Positions 43,980-51,731 of a stretch of DNA of 64,000 nt are shown here, piece after piece (the stretch's first letter is position 1; the number at the start of each line of letters is the position of its first letter). Location of the stretch: contig OY970389.1 of NCBI GenBank assembly GCA_963720235.1, positions 3,844,001-3,908,000 on the forward strand, given 5' to 3'. Below the pieces are notes generated by a model, which was given only the letters and a program-made list of their open reading frames with translations, was not told the origin of the DNA and searched no databases. A program made the translations under genes and the position numbers. Source of the DNA: JACMLC01 sp963720235. GTDB taxonomy: Bacteria; Acidobacteriota; Blastocatellia; Pyrinomonadales; Pyrinomonadaceae.

Positions 43980-44244
43980 TTACCTGTTAATTGATATAGT
44001 CTCCGCGCGGCCTTGCAACTATGCATGACTATAGTGCATCATAGCTGCTGTTAATTCCTTCTCTCTGGCATCAACGGTGATGCGCTACACGCTGGTTAAG
44101 TCTTTCGCGATGGCGTTTTGGATAGTTTGAGAGTAGGCTGATTTCAACTTTAGAAGCCGCTCTTTTGCAGAGCACCCGAACACGAAGCCTTCGCTGCCTA
44201 CCGTTACATCGAAGCCACTACAGATTCGCAGCTTCTCTCTGATA

Positions 44245-44263
44245 CTCCTGATAGTTCTAGGAG
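44245..44263 (+). promoter_or_regulatory. Small hairpin covering AGGAG in the RRM-gene leader
   Basis: CTCCT at 44245-44249 can pair with AGGAG at 44259-44263, the best Shine-Dalgarno-like sequence before the RRM start at 44277, although its 13-base spacing is long. Cold-inducible RNA-binding protein genes often carry structured leaders, so a temperature effect is possible but unproven. Confidence 0.3.
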
Positions 44264-44276
44264 CAGGTACACATTT

Positions 44277-44651
44277 ATGTCTATGAAACTTTACGTTGGC
44301 AATCTCTCGTTCCAGACTTCGAGCGAAGACTTGCAGGAACTTTTTGCGCAAGCAGGCACGGTCGAGTCAGCATCTGTGGTCGAAGACCGCGAGACGGGTC
44401 GCTCACGCGGCTTCGGTTTCGTCGAGATGGCATCGAACGAAGAAGGCCAGGCGGCCATTCAGCAATTCAATGGCAAGGAAGTCAACGGTCGTAATCTGAA
44501 CGTCAACGAAGCACGCCCGCGCGAAGATCGCGGTGGTCGTGGCGGCGGTGGCGGCGGACGCGGCGGCTTTGGCGGCGGCGGCAATCGCAATGGCGGTGGC
44601 GGACGCGGCGGTTACGGCGGCGGCGGTGGAAACCGCGATTCACGCTGGTAA
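44277..44651 (+). CDS. Glycine-rich RRM RNA-binding protein
   Basis: A protein of 124 aa. A single RRM (about 3-80) has RNP2 LYVGNLSF and RNP1 RGFGFVEM, followed by a 40-residue Gly/Arg tail (RGGRGGGGGGRGGF...). This is the small RNA-binding protein type found in cyanobacteria and other bacteria, usually induced by cold, where it acts as an RNA chaperone. The RhlE-like helicase and IF-1 genes follow, which supports a role in RNA handling and translation. A long leader and repeats flank it. Confidence 0.93.
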   Translation: MSMKLYVGNLSFQTSSEDLQELFAQAGTVESASVVEDRETGRSRGFGFVEMASNEEGQAAIQQFNGKEVNGRNLNVNEARPREDRGGRGGGGGGRGGFGGGGNRNGGGGRGGYGGGGGNRDSRW

Positions 44652-44700
44652 TCTCTCACCTCATATCAAAAAGGATATGAGCTTAAAGAGCAAAACTTTT

Positions 44701-44800
44701 TTGCGCTCTTGAGTCTTTCTTTTCTTTGCGCCTTTGCGTGAAACACGGGCGAACGGTTCACGCAAAGGCGCGAAGATAAAAGACAAGCTCGCAAAGGGTT
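44701..44800. repeat. Dispersed palindromic repeat, 'cgcaaaggcgcaaag' family (copy 3)
   Basis: CTTTGCGCCTTTGCGTGAA (44725-44743) and TTCACGCAAAGGCGCGAAG (44758-44776) are inverted across a short GC-rich loop, with an extra GCAAAGG on the right. It lies between the RRM and DEAD-box genes and could end the RRM transcript as a hairpin. Confidence 0.8.
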
Positions 44801-44898
44801 GAGTTAATCGCTCTCTTAATAGTTTTGCTTTACAGATTTTTGTTAGATAGTAAGCGGCTTGCTCGCCCTTTGAGGCTTGAGCGGCCACAAGGAACTTC

Positions 44899-46116
44899 AT
44901 GAACTTTTCTCAACTGGGACTCCAGCCTGCGCTCGCGCATGTCTGTGAGTCTCTCGGATACAACGAACCAACACCGATTCAAAAACAAGCTATCCCGATT
45001 GTGCTGACCGGTTCAGACCTTATCGGCTGTGCAGAGACAGGCACAGGCAAGACGGCAGCCTTTCTGCTGCCAATCATTCAACGCATGTCTGAGAGAGAAA
45101 GACCCGGCGTACGCCTGCTTGTTCTCGCTCCGACGCGCGAACTCGCATTGCAGATAGAAGCCAGCTACCGCTCTTTCATGCCGAAGAAGAAGGCGCGCAT
45201 CGTCACGATTATCGGCGGCGCGGGAATGGCGCGACAAACAGAGGCCTTGCGTCGCGGCGTCAACGTTTTGATTGCGACGCCCGGACGCCTGCTCGATCAC
45301 ATGGAGCGCGGCGCGGTTGATTTTTCTTATCTCGAAACGCTCGTCCTTGATGAAGCGGACAGGATGCTCGACATGGGATTCTGGCCCGCGATACAGCGCA
45401 TCCTGGCGGCTCTTCCGAAAGAGCGACAGACGCTTCTCTTCTCGGCCACGATGTCGAGCGCGATTGAAAAGATTGCGCGCTCGAACATGCGCGAGCCAAA
45501 GATGGTTGAAGTCAGCCCGCGCGGGCAGGCCGCTGGGACAGTCCAGCAGATGGCTTATCCTGTAGCGACTGAATCAAAGACTGCGCTCTTGCTAGACCTC
45601 TTGGAGCGCGAACGATTCGAGCGCGTGCTCGTCTTTACGCGCACACGCAGAGGAGCCGAAAGGCTCTCGCACATTTTGCAAGCGCGCGAGCATAACGTCA
45701 ATCGCATTCACGCAGACCGCTCGCAGCCGCAACGCGAAGCAGCCCTGCGCGCCTTCAAGAACGGGCAGACGCGCGTGCTCGTGGCAACGGATATCGCAGC
45801 GCGCGGCATTGATGTGGATTCTATCTCGCATGTCATTAACTACGATGTGCCGAATGTGCCGGAAGATTACGTGCATCGCATTGGCCGCACAGGCCGCGCC
45901 GGAAATGTGGGACGCGCTATCACGCTCGTCACTCCGGTCGAAGAATTAAACATGCGTGCCATAGAGCGTTTGACAGGCCAGGCGGTCGAGCGCGTCACGC
46001 TGCCCGGCTTCGGCGGCATGCAGCCAGCGACTTCCGTTGCAACCAAGCCTTTCGCAGCCGTACGGCACGCCAGCAGTGTTGGCCGCCGCTCATTTCGCCC
46101 GCGCCGCTCCAGATAA
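44899..46116 (+). CDS. DEAD-box RNA helicase (RhlE-like)
   Basis: A protein of 405 aa with RBS CAAGGA. All core motifs are present: Q motif (YNEPTPIQKQAIP), I AETGTGKT, Ia PTRELA, II DEAD (VLDEADRMLDMGF), III SAT, IV-VI (VLVFTRTRRGAERL, VLVATDIAARGIDV, HRIGRTGRAG). A basic tail (VGRRSFRPRRSR) probably aids RNA binding. The short C-terminus is like RhlE. It unwinds RNA in ribosome biogenesis or mRNA turnover. It stands next to the RRM gene, a common pairing in cold response. Confidence 0.95.
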   Translation: MNFSQLGLQPALAHVCESLGYNEPTPIQKQAIPIVLTGSDLIGCAETGTGKTAAFLLPIIQRMSERERPGVRLLVLAPTRELALQIEASYRSFMPKKKARIVTIIGGAGMARQTEALRRGVNVLIATPGRLLDHMERGAVDFSYLETLVLDEADRMLDMGFWPAIQRILAALPKERQTLLFSATMSSAIEKIARSNMREPKMVEVSPRGQAAGTVQQMAYPVATESKTALLLDLLERERFERVLVFTRTRRGAERLSHILQAREHNVNRIHADRSQPQREAALRAFKNGQTRVLVATDIAARGIDVDSISHVINYDVPNVPEDYVHRIGRTGRAGNVGRAITLVTPVEELNMRAIERLTGQAVERVTLPGFGGMQPATSVATKPFAAVRHASSVGRRSFRPRRSR

Positions 46117-46206
46117 AGAAAGAGCGCGCAAGCTTTTTACAAACAGTCTGGCCCAAAGATTTCTCAAGGGCCGGACTTTCATCAACCTCAAGAGGAGAAA
46201 AAAAGT

Positions 46207-46428
46207 TTGTCTAAAGAAGATTTGATTCCGGCAGAGGGCGTTGTCATTGACAAGCTGCCCAACGCCTTTTTCAAAGTTCGCCTCGACGGCTCGGAGCATA
46301 TGGTTCTGGCCCAGATTTCCGGCAAGATGCGCAAGAACTACATACGCATTCTGGAAGGCGACCGCGTCAGCGTCGAGATGTCCCCCTATGACCTGACCAG
46401 AGGCCGTATCACTTATAGATACAAATAA
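46207..46428 (+). CDS. infA: Translation initiation factor IF-1
   Basis: A protein of 73 aa with a TTG start (AGAGGAG nine bases upstream). The sequence (SKEDLIPAEGVVIDKLPNAF, FKVRLDGSEHMVLAQISGKM, RKNYIRILEGDRVSVEMSPY) is the S1-like OB-fold of IF-1, which blocks the A site during initiation. There is no ribosomal protein operon nearby, so this is an isolated infA, in line with extra infA copies in some bacteria. It follows the helicase by 90 bases. Confidence 0.95.
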   Translation: MSKEDLIPAEGVVIDKLPNAFFKVRLDGSEHMVLAQISGKMRKNYIRILEGDRVSVEMSPYDLTRGRITYRYK

Positions 46429-46517
46429 AAGTTTGGAGAGTTTATAGAGTTCGGAGTTTTTGAGTAAAAGAAAATTTCTTTCACTCTCAAACTCTCCGCA
46501 CTCTCCAAACTCTCAAC
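46429..46517. repeat. Palindromic repeat 'gtttggagagttt' type after infA
   Basis: GTTTGGAGAGTTTATAGAGT (from 46431) is mirrored by ACTCTCCGCACTCTCCAAAC (46490-46509). The hairpin straddles an A/T-rich loop. It may end infA transcription. I see one copy only. Confidence 0.6.
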
Positions 46518-46533
46518 TTAAAAAAGAGGTGTT

Positions 46534-46881
46534 ATGGAAAAACATGTATATGCCTTAGGCGATCGCGTGGAAAAGCTTTGCACTGTGTGCGGCGAAGAGC
46601 GCGGTCATGTGGTTTCGTCTCTGAGCAAGCTCGGTCGCATCTCTCGCGTCAGTTGCACGGCCTGCGGGACGAGCGGCACATTTAAGAGCGGCGTCAAGAC
46701 ATCTGGCCGCGCCACGCTCAAAGCCGGTGCGCCTTATGACCAGAAGACGCTCTATCGCACAGGCCAGACCTTGATGCATCCGGTCTTCGGTCTAGGCGAA
46801 GTGACGGCTGTCATCGAGCCGCAGAAGATTGACGTGCTCTTCGCAGACCGCCTGCGCCGCATGATTCACGGCCAAGTCTAA
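46534..46881 (+). CDS. Zinc-ribbon protein with Tudor-like C-terminal domain
   Basis: A protein of 115 aa with RBS AAAAGAGG. The N-terminal half has CTVC (about 16-19) and CTAC (about 41-44), a four-Cys zinc ribbon. The C-terminal half (YRTGQTLMHPVFGLGEVTAV followed by KIDVLFADRLRRMIHG) resembles the Tudor-like domain at the end of PcrA/UvrD helicases, which binds RNA polymerase. It may bind polymerase or nucleic acid. It is a stand-alone small protein after infA. Confidence 0.75.
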   Translation: MEKHVYALGDRVEKLCTVCGEERGHVVSSLSKLGRISRVSCTACGTSGTFKSGVKTSGRATLKAGAPYDQKTLYRTGQTLMHPVFGLGEVTAVIEPQKIDVLFADRLRRMIHGQV

Positions 46882-46909
46882 AAAAAGGCAACAGTAAATA
46901 AATTTTCTT

Positions 46910-47022
46910 AGCCCCGCGAGGGGCGGCATGACAGTAGCTCGGCACGTCAGTGCCGAGACACTCGTGCCACACACAAACCAAGCCCCGTAGGGGCGGCATA
47001 TTATGTCGCCCCTACGGGGCTT
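46910..47022. repeat. 'AGCCCCGNAGGGGCGGCA' palindromic repeats
   Basis: One short unit lies at 46910-46930 and one perfect hairpin with arms 46980-46995 and 47007-47022 (AAGCCCCGTAGGGGCG and its complement). Between them is GCTCGGCACGTCAGTGCCGAG, another hairpin. The family recurs at 51525-51715. Confidence 0.75.
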
Positions 47023-47054
47023 GATAATTTATTTGCGATTGAGTGTGACCTGAT

Positions 47055-47131
47055 GCGCCCTCCCTGACGGTCGGGCTACTGCCCCGTGAGCAACAGTAGA
47101 GGGGCAGTAGCCCGACCGTCAGGGAGGGCGC
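47055..47131. repeat. Perfect 31-bp inverted repeat, 'ccctgacggtcggg' family (copy 1)
   Basis: The arms 47055-47085 and 47101-47131 are exact complements around a 15-base loop. The second copy is at 49207-49314. It lies in the 46882-47276 gap, which otherwise holds only the preceding repeats. Confidence 0.9.
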
Positions 47132-47276
47132 AGGCTATTGCAAATTGCTATGCCAAAGTTTTGAACGGCGAGACTTAAAATGTGCGAGGCGGCGACTTAG
47201 AGGCTATAGTCTCTAAGCCGCCAATAGTCAATAAGGGTATCTATTTTTGATATTACCAATATGTTATAACCCACCC

Positions 47277-47375
47277 ATGATTCAAGTAAAACTGAGAGAT
47301 GTGATTGAAAGTCGTGGGCGTTCGCGCTACTGGCTGGCACATGAAACGGGGCTTCAGAAAAGCAGATTGCCATGA
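47277..47375 (+). pseudogene. Truncated XRE-type HTH remnant (32 codons)
   Basis: MIQVKLRDVIESRGRSRYWL followed by AHETGLQKSRLP and a stop. This matches the first two helices of short Cro/C1-type regulators (KLRE-hydrophobic-hydrophobic-x-x-RG-x-S-x-YWLA-x-ETG), which normally continue for another 35-40 residues. It stops early, and its TGA overlaps the ATG of the next gene (ATGA). It may be a decayed regulator or a short leader ORF that couples translation. Confidence 0.6.
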
Positions 47376-47740
47376 GTAAATCATCAGACGAATATCCGCC
47401 CGATAATATAAAAATCCTGCTCAATCGTGAGCAACTGGCTTCGGATATTGAGTGGATTTTGAAGGGCGATGCTTATTCGCCAGAGGCTCTGGCCCGCCTT
47501 TTGGTGAGTTTCAGGCAAGCCATTGATAGCGGTTTGCATGGCATCAATCATGCCAGAGAAGCTCTGTTGACGGCGGTGGAATTGGTTTACCTATATTCGG
47601 GCGCGCATGTCTCCGCGCTCAAGTTGTACGGGCTTTATCTGGAAGGGCAGTTGAAGATTGAAGACGAGCCCGTCAATTTAATCGGCGCAGCAATAGAGAG
47701 AAGCGCAGCGAAAAAGGCGAAAGGTAAAAGTAAAAGATAG
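47372..47740 (+). CDS. Small protein of unknown function coupled to HTH remnant
   Basis: A protein of 122 aa that is mostly helical (ILLNREQLASDIEWILKGDA, LARLLVSFRQAIDSG, ALLTAVELVYLYSG) with a Lys-rich tail (KKAKGKSKR). The start ATG overlaps the stop of the 32-codon HTH-like ORF by four bases. It has no recognisable family and no signal peptide. It may have been fused to, or co-expressed with, the HTH protein; a role as a toxin, antitoxin or regulator cannot be decided. Confidence 0.6.
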   Translation: MSKSSDEYPPDNIKILLNREQLASDIEWILKGDAYSPEALARLLVSFRQAIDSGLHGINHAREALLTAVELVYLYSGAHVSALKLYGLYLEGQLKIEDEPVNLIGAAIERSAAKKAKGKSKR

Positions 47741-47763
47741 CGATTCGGTTAGAGCAACGGCGA

Positions 47764-47888
47764 CGAAAGAATCTCCCGCAAAGGCGCAAAGGCGCAAAGA
47801 AAAGCACGCAAAGGTGTTGAGCTATGACTTAGCTTGAAAGCTTTCTTGGCGTCTTCTTTGCGCCTTTGCGCCTTTGCGGGAAACTGTC
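47764..47888. repeat. Dispersed palindromic repeat, 'cgcaaaggcgcaaag' family (copy 4)
   Basis: The left arm (47773-47799: CCCGCAAAGGCGCAAAGGCG...) and right arm (47856-47882: CTTTGCGCCTTTGCGCCTTT...) enclose a loop with its own short palindrome, GACTTAGCTTGAAAGC. It ends 30 bases before the permease stop. Confidence 0.88.
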
Positions 47889-47918
47889 TTTTTTCTCTCT
47901 GAAACTGAACTGTTCGTT

Positions 47919-49187
47919 TTATTCGTATCTCAACGCTTCAATCGGATGCAGTCGCGCGGCTTTCCATGCGGGCCAGAGGCCGAAGCCGACGCCGAGCGCG
48001 ACGGAGAGACCAAAGCCGACGACGGGCGACCAGAGCGGGATGTATGTCGGCATGATGAGTTGTACGAGCTTGGCGATGATTGTCCCGCAGATGATGCCGA
48101 GCACGCCGCCCAGACCCGTCAGCGTCGCGGCTTCGATTAAGAATTGCAGAATGATGTCGCGCCGCTTCGCTCCGATGGCTTTGCGCACGCCAATCTCTTT
48201 TGTTCTTTCGGTGACGGACACCAGCATGATGTTCATCACGCCGATGCCGCCAATCAAAAGACCGACGCTTGAGATGGCGACCATCAGGGCAAAGACGCCG
48301 CTCGTGATTGCGCTGAACTGCTCTATGATTTGCTCTGAGGTCGAGATGCCGAAGTTGTCCGGCGCGTTGTAGGGAACTTTCCTGCGCTTGCGCAAGACCT
48401 CGCGCATCTCTTCGACGGCCTGCTTCATACGCCCCGGCACGGCCTGCGCCATCACAAAATTGTCTTTCACATTCGGATAAAGCTGCTGCAAAGTTTTGTA
48501 TGGCAGATAGACAGCCTTGTTCTCGTTGTTCGGGTCTTCCGCGCCGACTAGAAAAGTATCGCGCTCGCTTAGGACTCCGACCACGCGATAGCCGCGCCCG
48601 TTAATCTGCATCTCTTTGTCTATCGCGACGAAGTTGGGAAACAATGTGTTGGCGACATCGCGCCCGATGACTGCGACATCAGCGCGCCGCTCGTTCTCTT
48701 CATCCGTAAAATACCGGCCTTCGTCCAAACCCGTGACGCCCATCTTAAAATAACCCGGCAGAGTTCCCTGCACAGTCGCATTCGTCATCTCGATTTCGCG
48801 GAAGCGGACATGCACGCGCTCTGTAAAAGGCCCGCCGATGAAATCCACTGGCGACATAAACGGCGCGACATAAGTTATCGAAGGACACTCGGCTTGAATC
48901 GCCAGCGAATCTTCGTAGCTCAAAGGCTTGCGCATTCTCTCTTCGGCAGAAGGATTGAAATTAAAACCCGGATCGAACCTGTAAGCATAAATCGAATTTG
49001 TCCCGAACGATTCAATCTCTTTCGACACGCGCGCCTCTATGCCGCCGACAAAGGCTGCAATCACAATCACAGTCATCGTCCCGATAACCACTCCGAGAAT
49101 CGTCAGGAACGAACGCAGCTTGTGCTGCCAGAGCGTGTCGAGGCCCATCAAGAGATTTTCATAAATGTCTGTGCGAAATAGCTTCAT
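47919..49187 (-). CDS. MacB-like ABC transporter permease (first of two)
   Basis: A protein of 422 aa. An N-terminal membrane helix (KLRSFLTILGVVIGTMTVIV) is followed by a large extracytoplasmic MacB-PCD-like domain (about 50-270) and an FtsX domain with three helices (about 295-420), including the GVMNIMLVSVTERTKEIGVR motif. It resembles the permease part of MacB/LolC-type machines that move lipoproteins, peptides or drugs. The ATPase and membrane-fusion partners are not in the window. It is co-oriented with a paralogue 122 bases upstream, separated by a long inverted repeat. Confidence 0.9.
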   Translation of the reverse strand: MKLFRTDIYENLLMGLDTLWQHKLRSFLTILGVVIGTMTVIVIAAFVGGIEARVSKEIESFGTNSIYAYRFDPGFNFNPSAEERMRKPLSYEDSLAIQAECPSITYVAPFMSPVDFIGGPFTERVHVRFREIEMTNATVQGTLPGYFKMGVTGLDEGRYFTDEENERRADVAVIGRDVANTLFPNFVAIDKEMQINGRGYRVVGVLSERDTFLVGAEDPNNENKAVYLPYKTLQQLYPNVKDNFVMAQAVPGRMKQAVEEMREVLRKRRKVPYNAPDNFGISTSEQIIEQFSAITSGVFALMVAISSVGLLIGGIGVMNIMLVSVTERTKEIGVRKAIGAKRRDIILQFLIEAATLTGLGGVLGIICGTIIAKLVQLIMPTYIPLWSPVVGFGLSVALGVGFGLWPAWKAARLHPIEALRYE

Positions 49188-49206
49188 AAGATTTGCGATT
49201 TCATAA

Positions 49207-49314
49207 ATTGAAATTGAAAGATGCGCCCTCCCTGACGGTCGGGCTACTGCCCCTCAATGGTAACTACGGGGCAGTAGCCCGACCGTCAGGGAGGGCGCAT
49301 CTTTCAATTTCAAT
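49207..49314. repeat. Perfect 47-bp inverted repeat between the permease genes (copy 2)
   Basis: The arms 49207-49253 and 49268-49314 are exact complements with a 14-base loop. The inner 31 bases equal the repeat at 47055-47131; an additional 16 bases per arm (ATTGAAATTGAAAGAT) are also mirrored. The right arm covers the stop codon of the upstream permease. Confidence 0.92.
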
Positions 49315-50536
49315 CTGAACGAAGAGCTTCAATCGGGTCTAATCCCGCAGCCTTCCATGCCGGATAGACTCCAGAGATGAGGCCGACGCTGCCGGAGACC
49401 AGAAGCGCGACCGCGACGGCGAGAAGTGGCAGAGACGTTGGCACAGGAGTTAAAGTGGCGACGAGCTTTGCTAAGAGATAAGCAATCAAGACTCCGATTG
49501 CGCCGCCGCAGAGCGCGAGTAAAGTTGATTCCGCGAGAAACTGTTTGAGTATATCGCGCCTCTGTGCGCCGATGCTCTTGCGTATGCCAATCTCTTTGGT
49601 GCGCTCCGTCACACTGACGAGCATGATGTTCATAATCACTATGCCGCCGACGACGAGCGAGATGGAAGTGACGCCGACCGCAGCCGTTTGAATCGTCCCG
49701 AAAATCTTGTCGCGCAATTCGTTAATCGCGCTCGGCGTGATGATGCCGAAATTGTCCGCCTCGCCGGGTTCGAGTTTGCGGCGCGCACGCATCACGACGC
49801 GCGCCTCGTCTATCGCATCAAGGTACGCTGTATCGTTCACGGAAGTAATGCTCAAAGTGATAGAGCGGCGCGAGCCGTAGGTTGATAAAAAGGTAGAGAG
49901 CGGAATGGAGACATACATGTCTCGCGGCTGGCCGAAGACTGTGCCAAGAGCTTTGCCGACGCCTATGACTTCATATGGCCGCCCGTCAACTTTGATTGTC
50001 TGGCCCAGAGGATTACTCGTCGGAAAAAGTTTTTCCGCGACATCCGCGCCGATAAAGCAGACATTGCGCCGCGCGTCTTCTTCCGCCTGTATGAAGTAGC
50101 GGCCATCGCTGGCTTCTATCTTCTCAATCTCCGCTATGTTCGGCGTCGTCGCATTGATGCCGATGCGAAAGAGCGTTGTTGAGCCGAACTTAACATCGCC
50201 CGCGCTGCCAGCCTTGCCGCCGACATCCTTGATAGCTCCGCCGCGCGCTTTCAAGGCCGCGAGGTCTTCGAGCGTGATGTCCTTGTTGCGACGGCGCGCG
50301 GCATTCAAAGCTTCGACGCTCGAAAAATCTTCAATCGCATATTTCTGCACGCCAAAAGCATTGGTTCCGATGTTGGCAATCTTTTCATCAACGTAAAGAT
50401 TAAAGCCTTCGACCAGAGAGACAACGACAATCACCGTCGCCACGCCGAAGATAACGCCGAGCAGCGTCAGAAACGAGCGCAGCTTATTGGCATGAATCGA
50501 AGAGAGCGCGAGCTTGAGAGCTTCGTAGAAAGACAT
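49310..50536 (-). CDS. MacB-like ABC transporter permease (second of two)
   Basis: A protein of 408 aa with the same layout as the permease at 47919-49187: membrane helix (NKLRSFLTLLGVIFGVATVI), periplasmic MacB-PCD-like domain (about 45-255) and FtsX domain with IVIMNIMLVSVTERTKEIGI. The two are clearly paralogous and probably form a heterodimer. The last codons and stop lie inside the right arm of the 47-bp inverted repeat. Its substrate is unknown, and no ATPase gene is adjacent. Confidence 0.9.
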   Translation of the reverse strand: MSFYEALKLALSSIHANKLRSFLTLLGVIFGVATVIVVVSLVEGFNLYVDEKIANIGTNAFGVQKYAIEDFSSVEALNAARRRNKDITLEDLAALKARGGAIKDVGGKAGSAGDVKFGSTTLFRIGINATTPNIAEIEKIEASDGRYFIQAEEDARRNVCFIGADVAEKLFPTSNPLGQTIKVDGRPYEVIGVGKALGTVFGQPRDMYVSIPLSTFLSTYGSRRSITLSITSVNDTAYLDAIDEARVVMRARRKLEPGEADNFGIITPSAINELRDKIFGTIQTAAVGVTSISLVVGGIVIMNIMLVSVTERTKEIGIRKSIGAQRRDILKQFLAESTLLALCGGAIGVLIAYLLAKLVATLTPVPTSLPLLAVAVALLVSGSVGLISGVYPAWKAAGLDPIEALRSD

Positions 50537-50651
50537 TGCTGTGCCTGCCTGCCGAAAAGCGATAAAAGCGCGAGGTTCAGTTTTTTATTACGTCTGCGAG
50601 CCGGACAAGTTTCATCTATAAAACATTGAGGCGTCAATGGCAAGCTTACTC

Positions 50652-50688
50652 AAAAAAATAAGGGCGAGTCAACAAATGACTCACCCTT
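50652..50688 (-). terminator. Rho-independent terminator on the minus strand
   Basis: A 12-bp stem with one mismatch (50660-50671 with 50677-50688; AAGGGCGAGTCA/TGACTCACCCTT), a five-base loop, and on the minus strand a following ATTTTTTT run (50652-50658). It would stop transcription coming from the right. No minus-strand gene lies within the next kilobase, so the source of that transcript is unclear. Confidence 0.65.
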
Positions 50689-50799
50689 GCCGAAACCACC
50701 CAATGGTTCGTTTGCGAATGTTTCCCTTTCCCTGTTGCTTCGTCTGGCACAGACGACACTCAGAGGGAGTATCCAGGTAGATGATGAAGAGGCTGCTGT

Positions 50800-50838
50800 T
50801 TGTACGCAGTCGTACTATCTCTGTACTATGTCGTACAA
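50800..50838. promoter_or_regulatory. Operator-like palindrome with four GTAC cores
   Basis: The outer arms TTGTACG (50800-50806) and CGTACAA (50832-50838) are symmetric, and inner GTAC boxes lie at 50812-50815 and 50823-50826. This nested symmetry is typical of a repressor binding two dimers. It overlaps the region upstream of the response regulator. Confidence 0.45.
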
Positions 50839-50844
50839 ATTCAT

Positions 50845-50873
50845 TTGCAATAAGCATGCACTTTTTGTAGCAT
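50845..50873 (+). promoter_or_regulatory. Possible sigma-70 promoter for the response regulator
   Basis: TTGCAA (50845-50850), a 17-base spacer and TAGCAT (50868-50873) match four of six consensus bases in each box. It lies just right of the operator-like palindrome and would leave a leader of about 145 bases before 51030. Nothing else is seen in the 50537-51029 gap apart from the terminator and operator. Confidence 0.3.
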
Positions 50874-51029
50874 ACTGGCTCAAGGCCAGATAGTAGCCTG
50901 TGTAAGTCGCCTAAGGTGAACCGCCAAATGCTTTAAGACCAGATGGCAGCTCCGGCGTTCACTTCTCCGAGATACAACTGAATCAGGAAACAAGCTCAAC
51001 CTCTTAAGGAGCTTCGTCAGAGTTTAGCA

Positions 51030-51488
51030 ATGCACACGTACCCTGAAACGTCCTCAATCACAAAGGGTCATTCGTCTATGAAGACCTTTCCTGAAATATC
51101 AAGACCGACCATCATGGTTGTCGAAGACGACGCGGACAGCCGTTTCATGATGAAGACGCTGTTGGAGATGAAAGGCTACCGCGTGCTGGAAGCCGAGAGC
51201 GGCGAGGCCGCCATCTCAACCGCAGAAGCAGAGCAACCCGGCCTCATCCTGATGGACTTGCAACTGCCGCGTCTCAACGGTTTCGCAGTCACGCGCCACG
51301 TTCGCCAGCATGACCTCTTGCGGACGATTCCAATCATTCTTATCTCAGGCCACGAGCCGGTACAGCATCGCAGGCTCGCACTCGCAGCGGGATGCGACGA
51401 GTTTCTGCACAAGCCAATAGACTTCGGCCTGCTCGAAGAAACCCTTAGCCGCCTCTTGCCTGTTAACGCGAAGAATGCGGAAATTTAA
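51030..51488 (+). CDS. Single-domain response regulator
   Basis: A protein of 152 aa; a start at the ATG at 51078 (MKTFPEIS) is also possible. It is an intact receiver with EDD (VVEDDADSRFMMK), a phospho-acceptor Asp in LILMDLQLPRLNG, Ser in LISGHEP and Lys in FLHKPID. There is no output domain, as in CheY-like or phosphorelay proteins, and no histidine kinase in the window. It stands alone between the terminator/operator region and palindromic repeats. Confidence 0.9.
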   Translation: MHTYPETSSITKGHSSMKTFPEISRPTIMVVEDDADSRFMMKTLLEMKGYRVLEAESGEAAISTAEAEQPGLILMDLQLPRLNGFAVTRHVRQHDLLRTIPIILISGHEPVQHRRLALAAGCDEFLHKPIDFGLLEETLSRLLPVNAKNAEI

Positions 51489-51524
51489 AACAAGTCACAG
51501 ATAAAATCGGATTGTGCCGCTACA

Positions 51525-51715
51525 TAAAAGCCCCGGCAGGGGCGGCATATAGTAGCCCACGACGTGAGTCGTGGGTTCGAGCAGTAGAAATAAATAACGA
51601 GCCCCGTAGGGGCGGCACAAATTGTGTCGCCCCGACGGGGCTCGGTTTGTGTGGGATGCGCGTGTCCCCGCTCGTCAGCGTGGGGCTCTTGCATGTCGCC
51701 TCTGTCGGGGCTTAA
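51525..51715. repeat. Cluster of 'AGCCCCGNAGGGGCGGCA' palindromes
   Basis: Units lie at 51529-51547 and 51601-51645 (arms GAGCCCCGTAGGGGCG and CGCCCCGACGGGGCTC, one mismatch), with a partial unit near 51697-51713. Spacer hairpins (CCCACGACGTGAGTCGTGGG; CCCCGCTCGTCAGCGTGGGG) lie between them. The same family is at 46910-47022. Confidence 0.75.
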
Positions 51716-51731
51716 CGAAAACGACTCTTTC

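Noticed and set aside
44085..44351. An 88-aa minus-strand frame in the RRM leader
   Set aside because: It has no ribosome site or recognisable sequence and overlaps the leader and start of the RRM gene.
46910..47131. CRISPR-like array
   Set aside because: The repeats are palindromes of several kinds with no regular spacing or unique spacers, and no cas genes are present.
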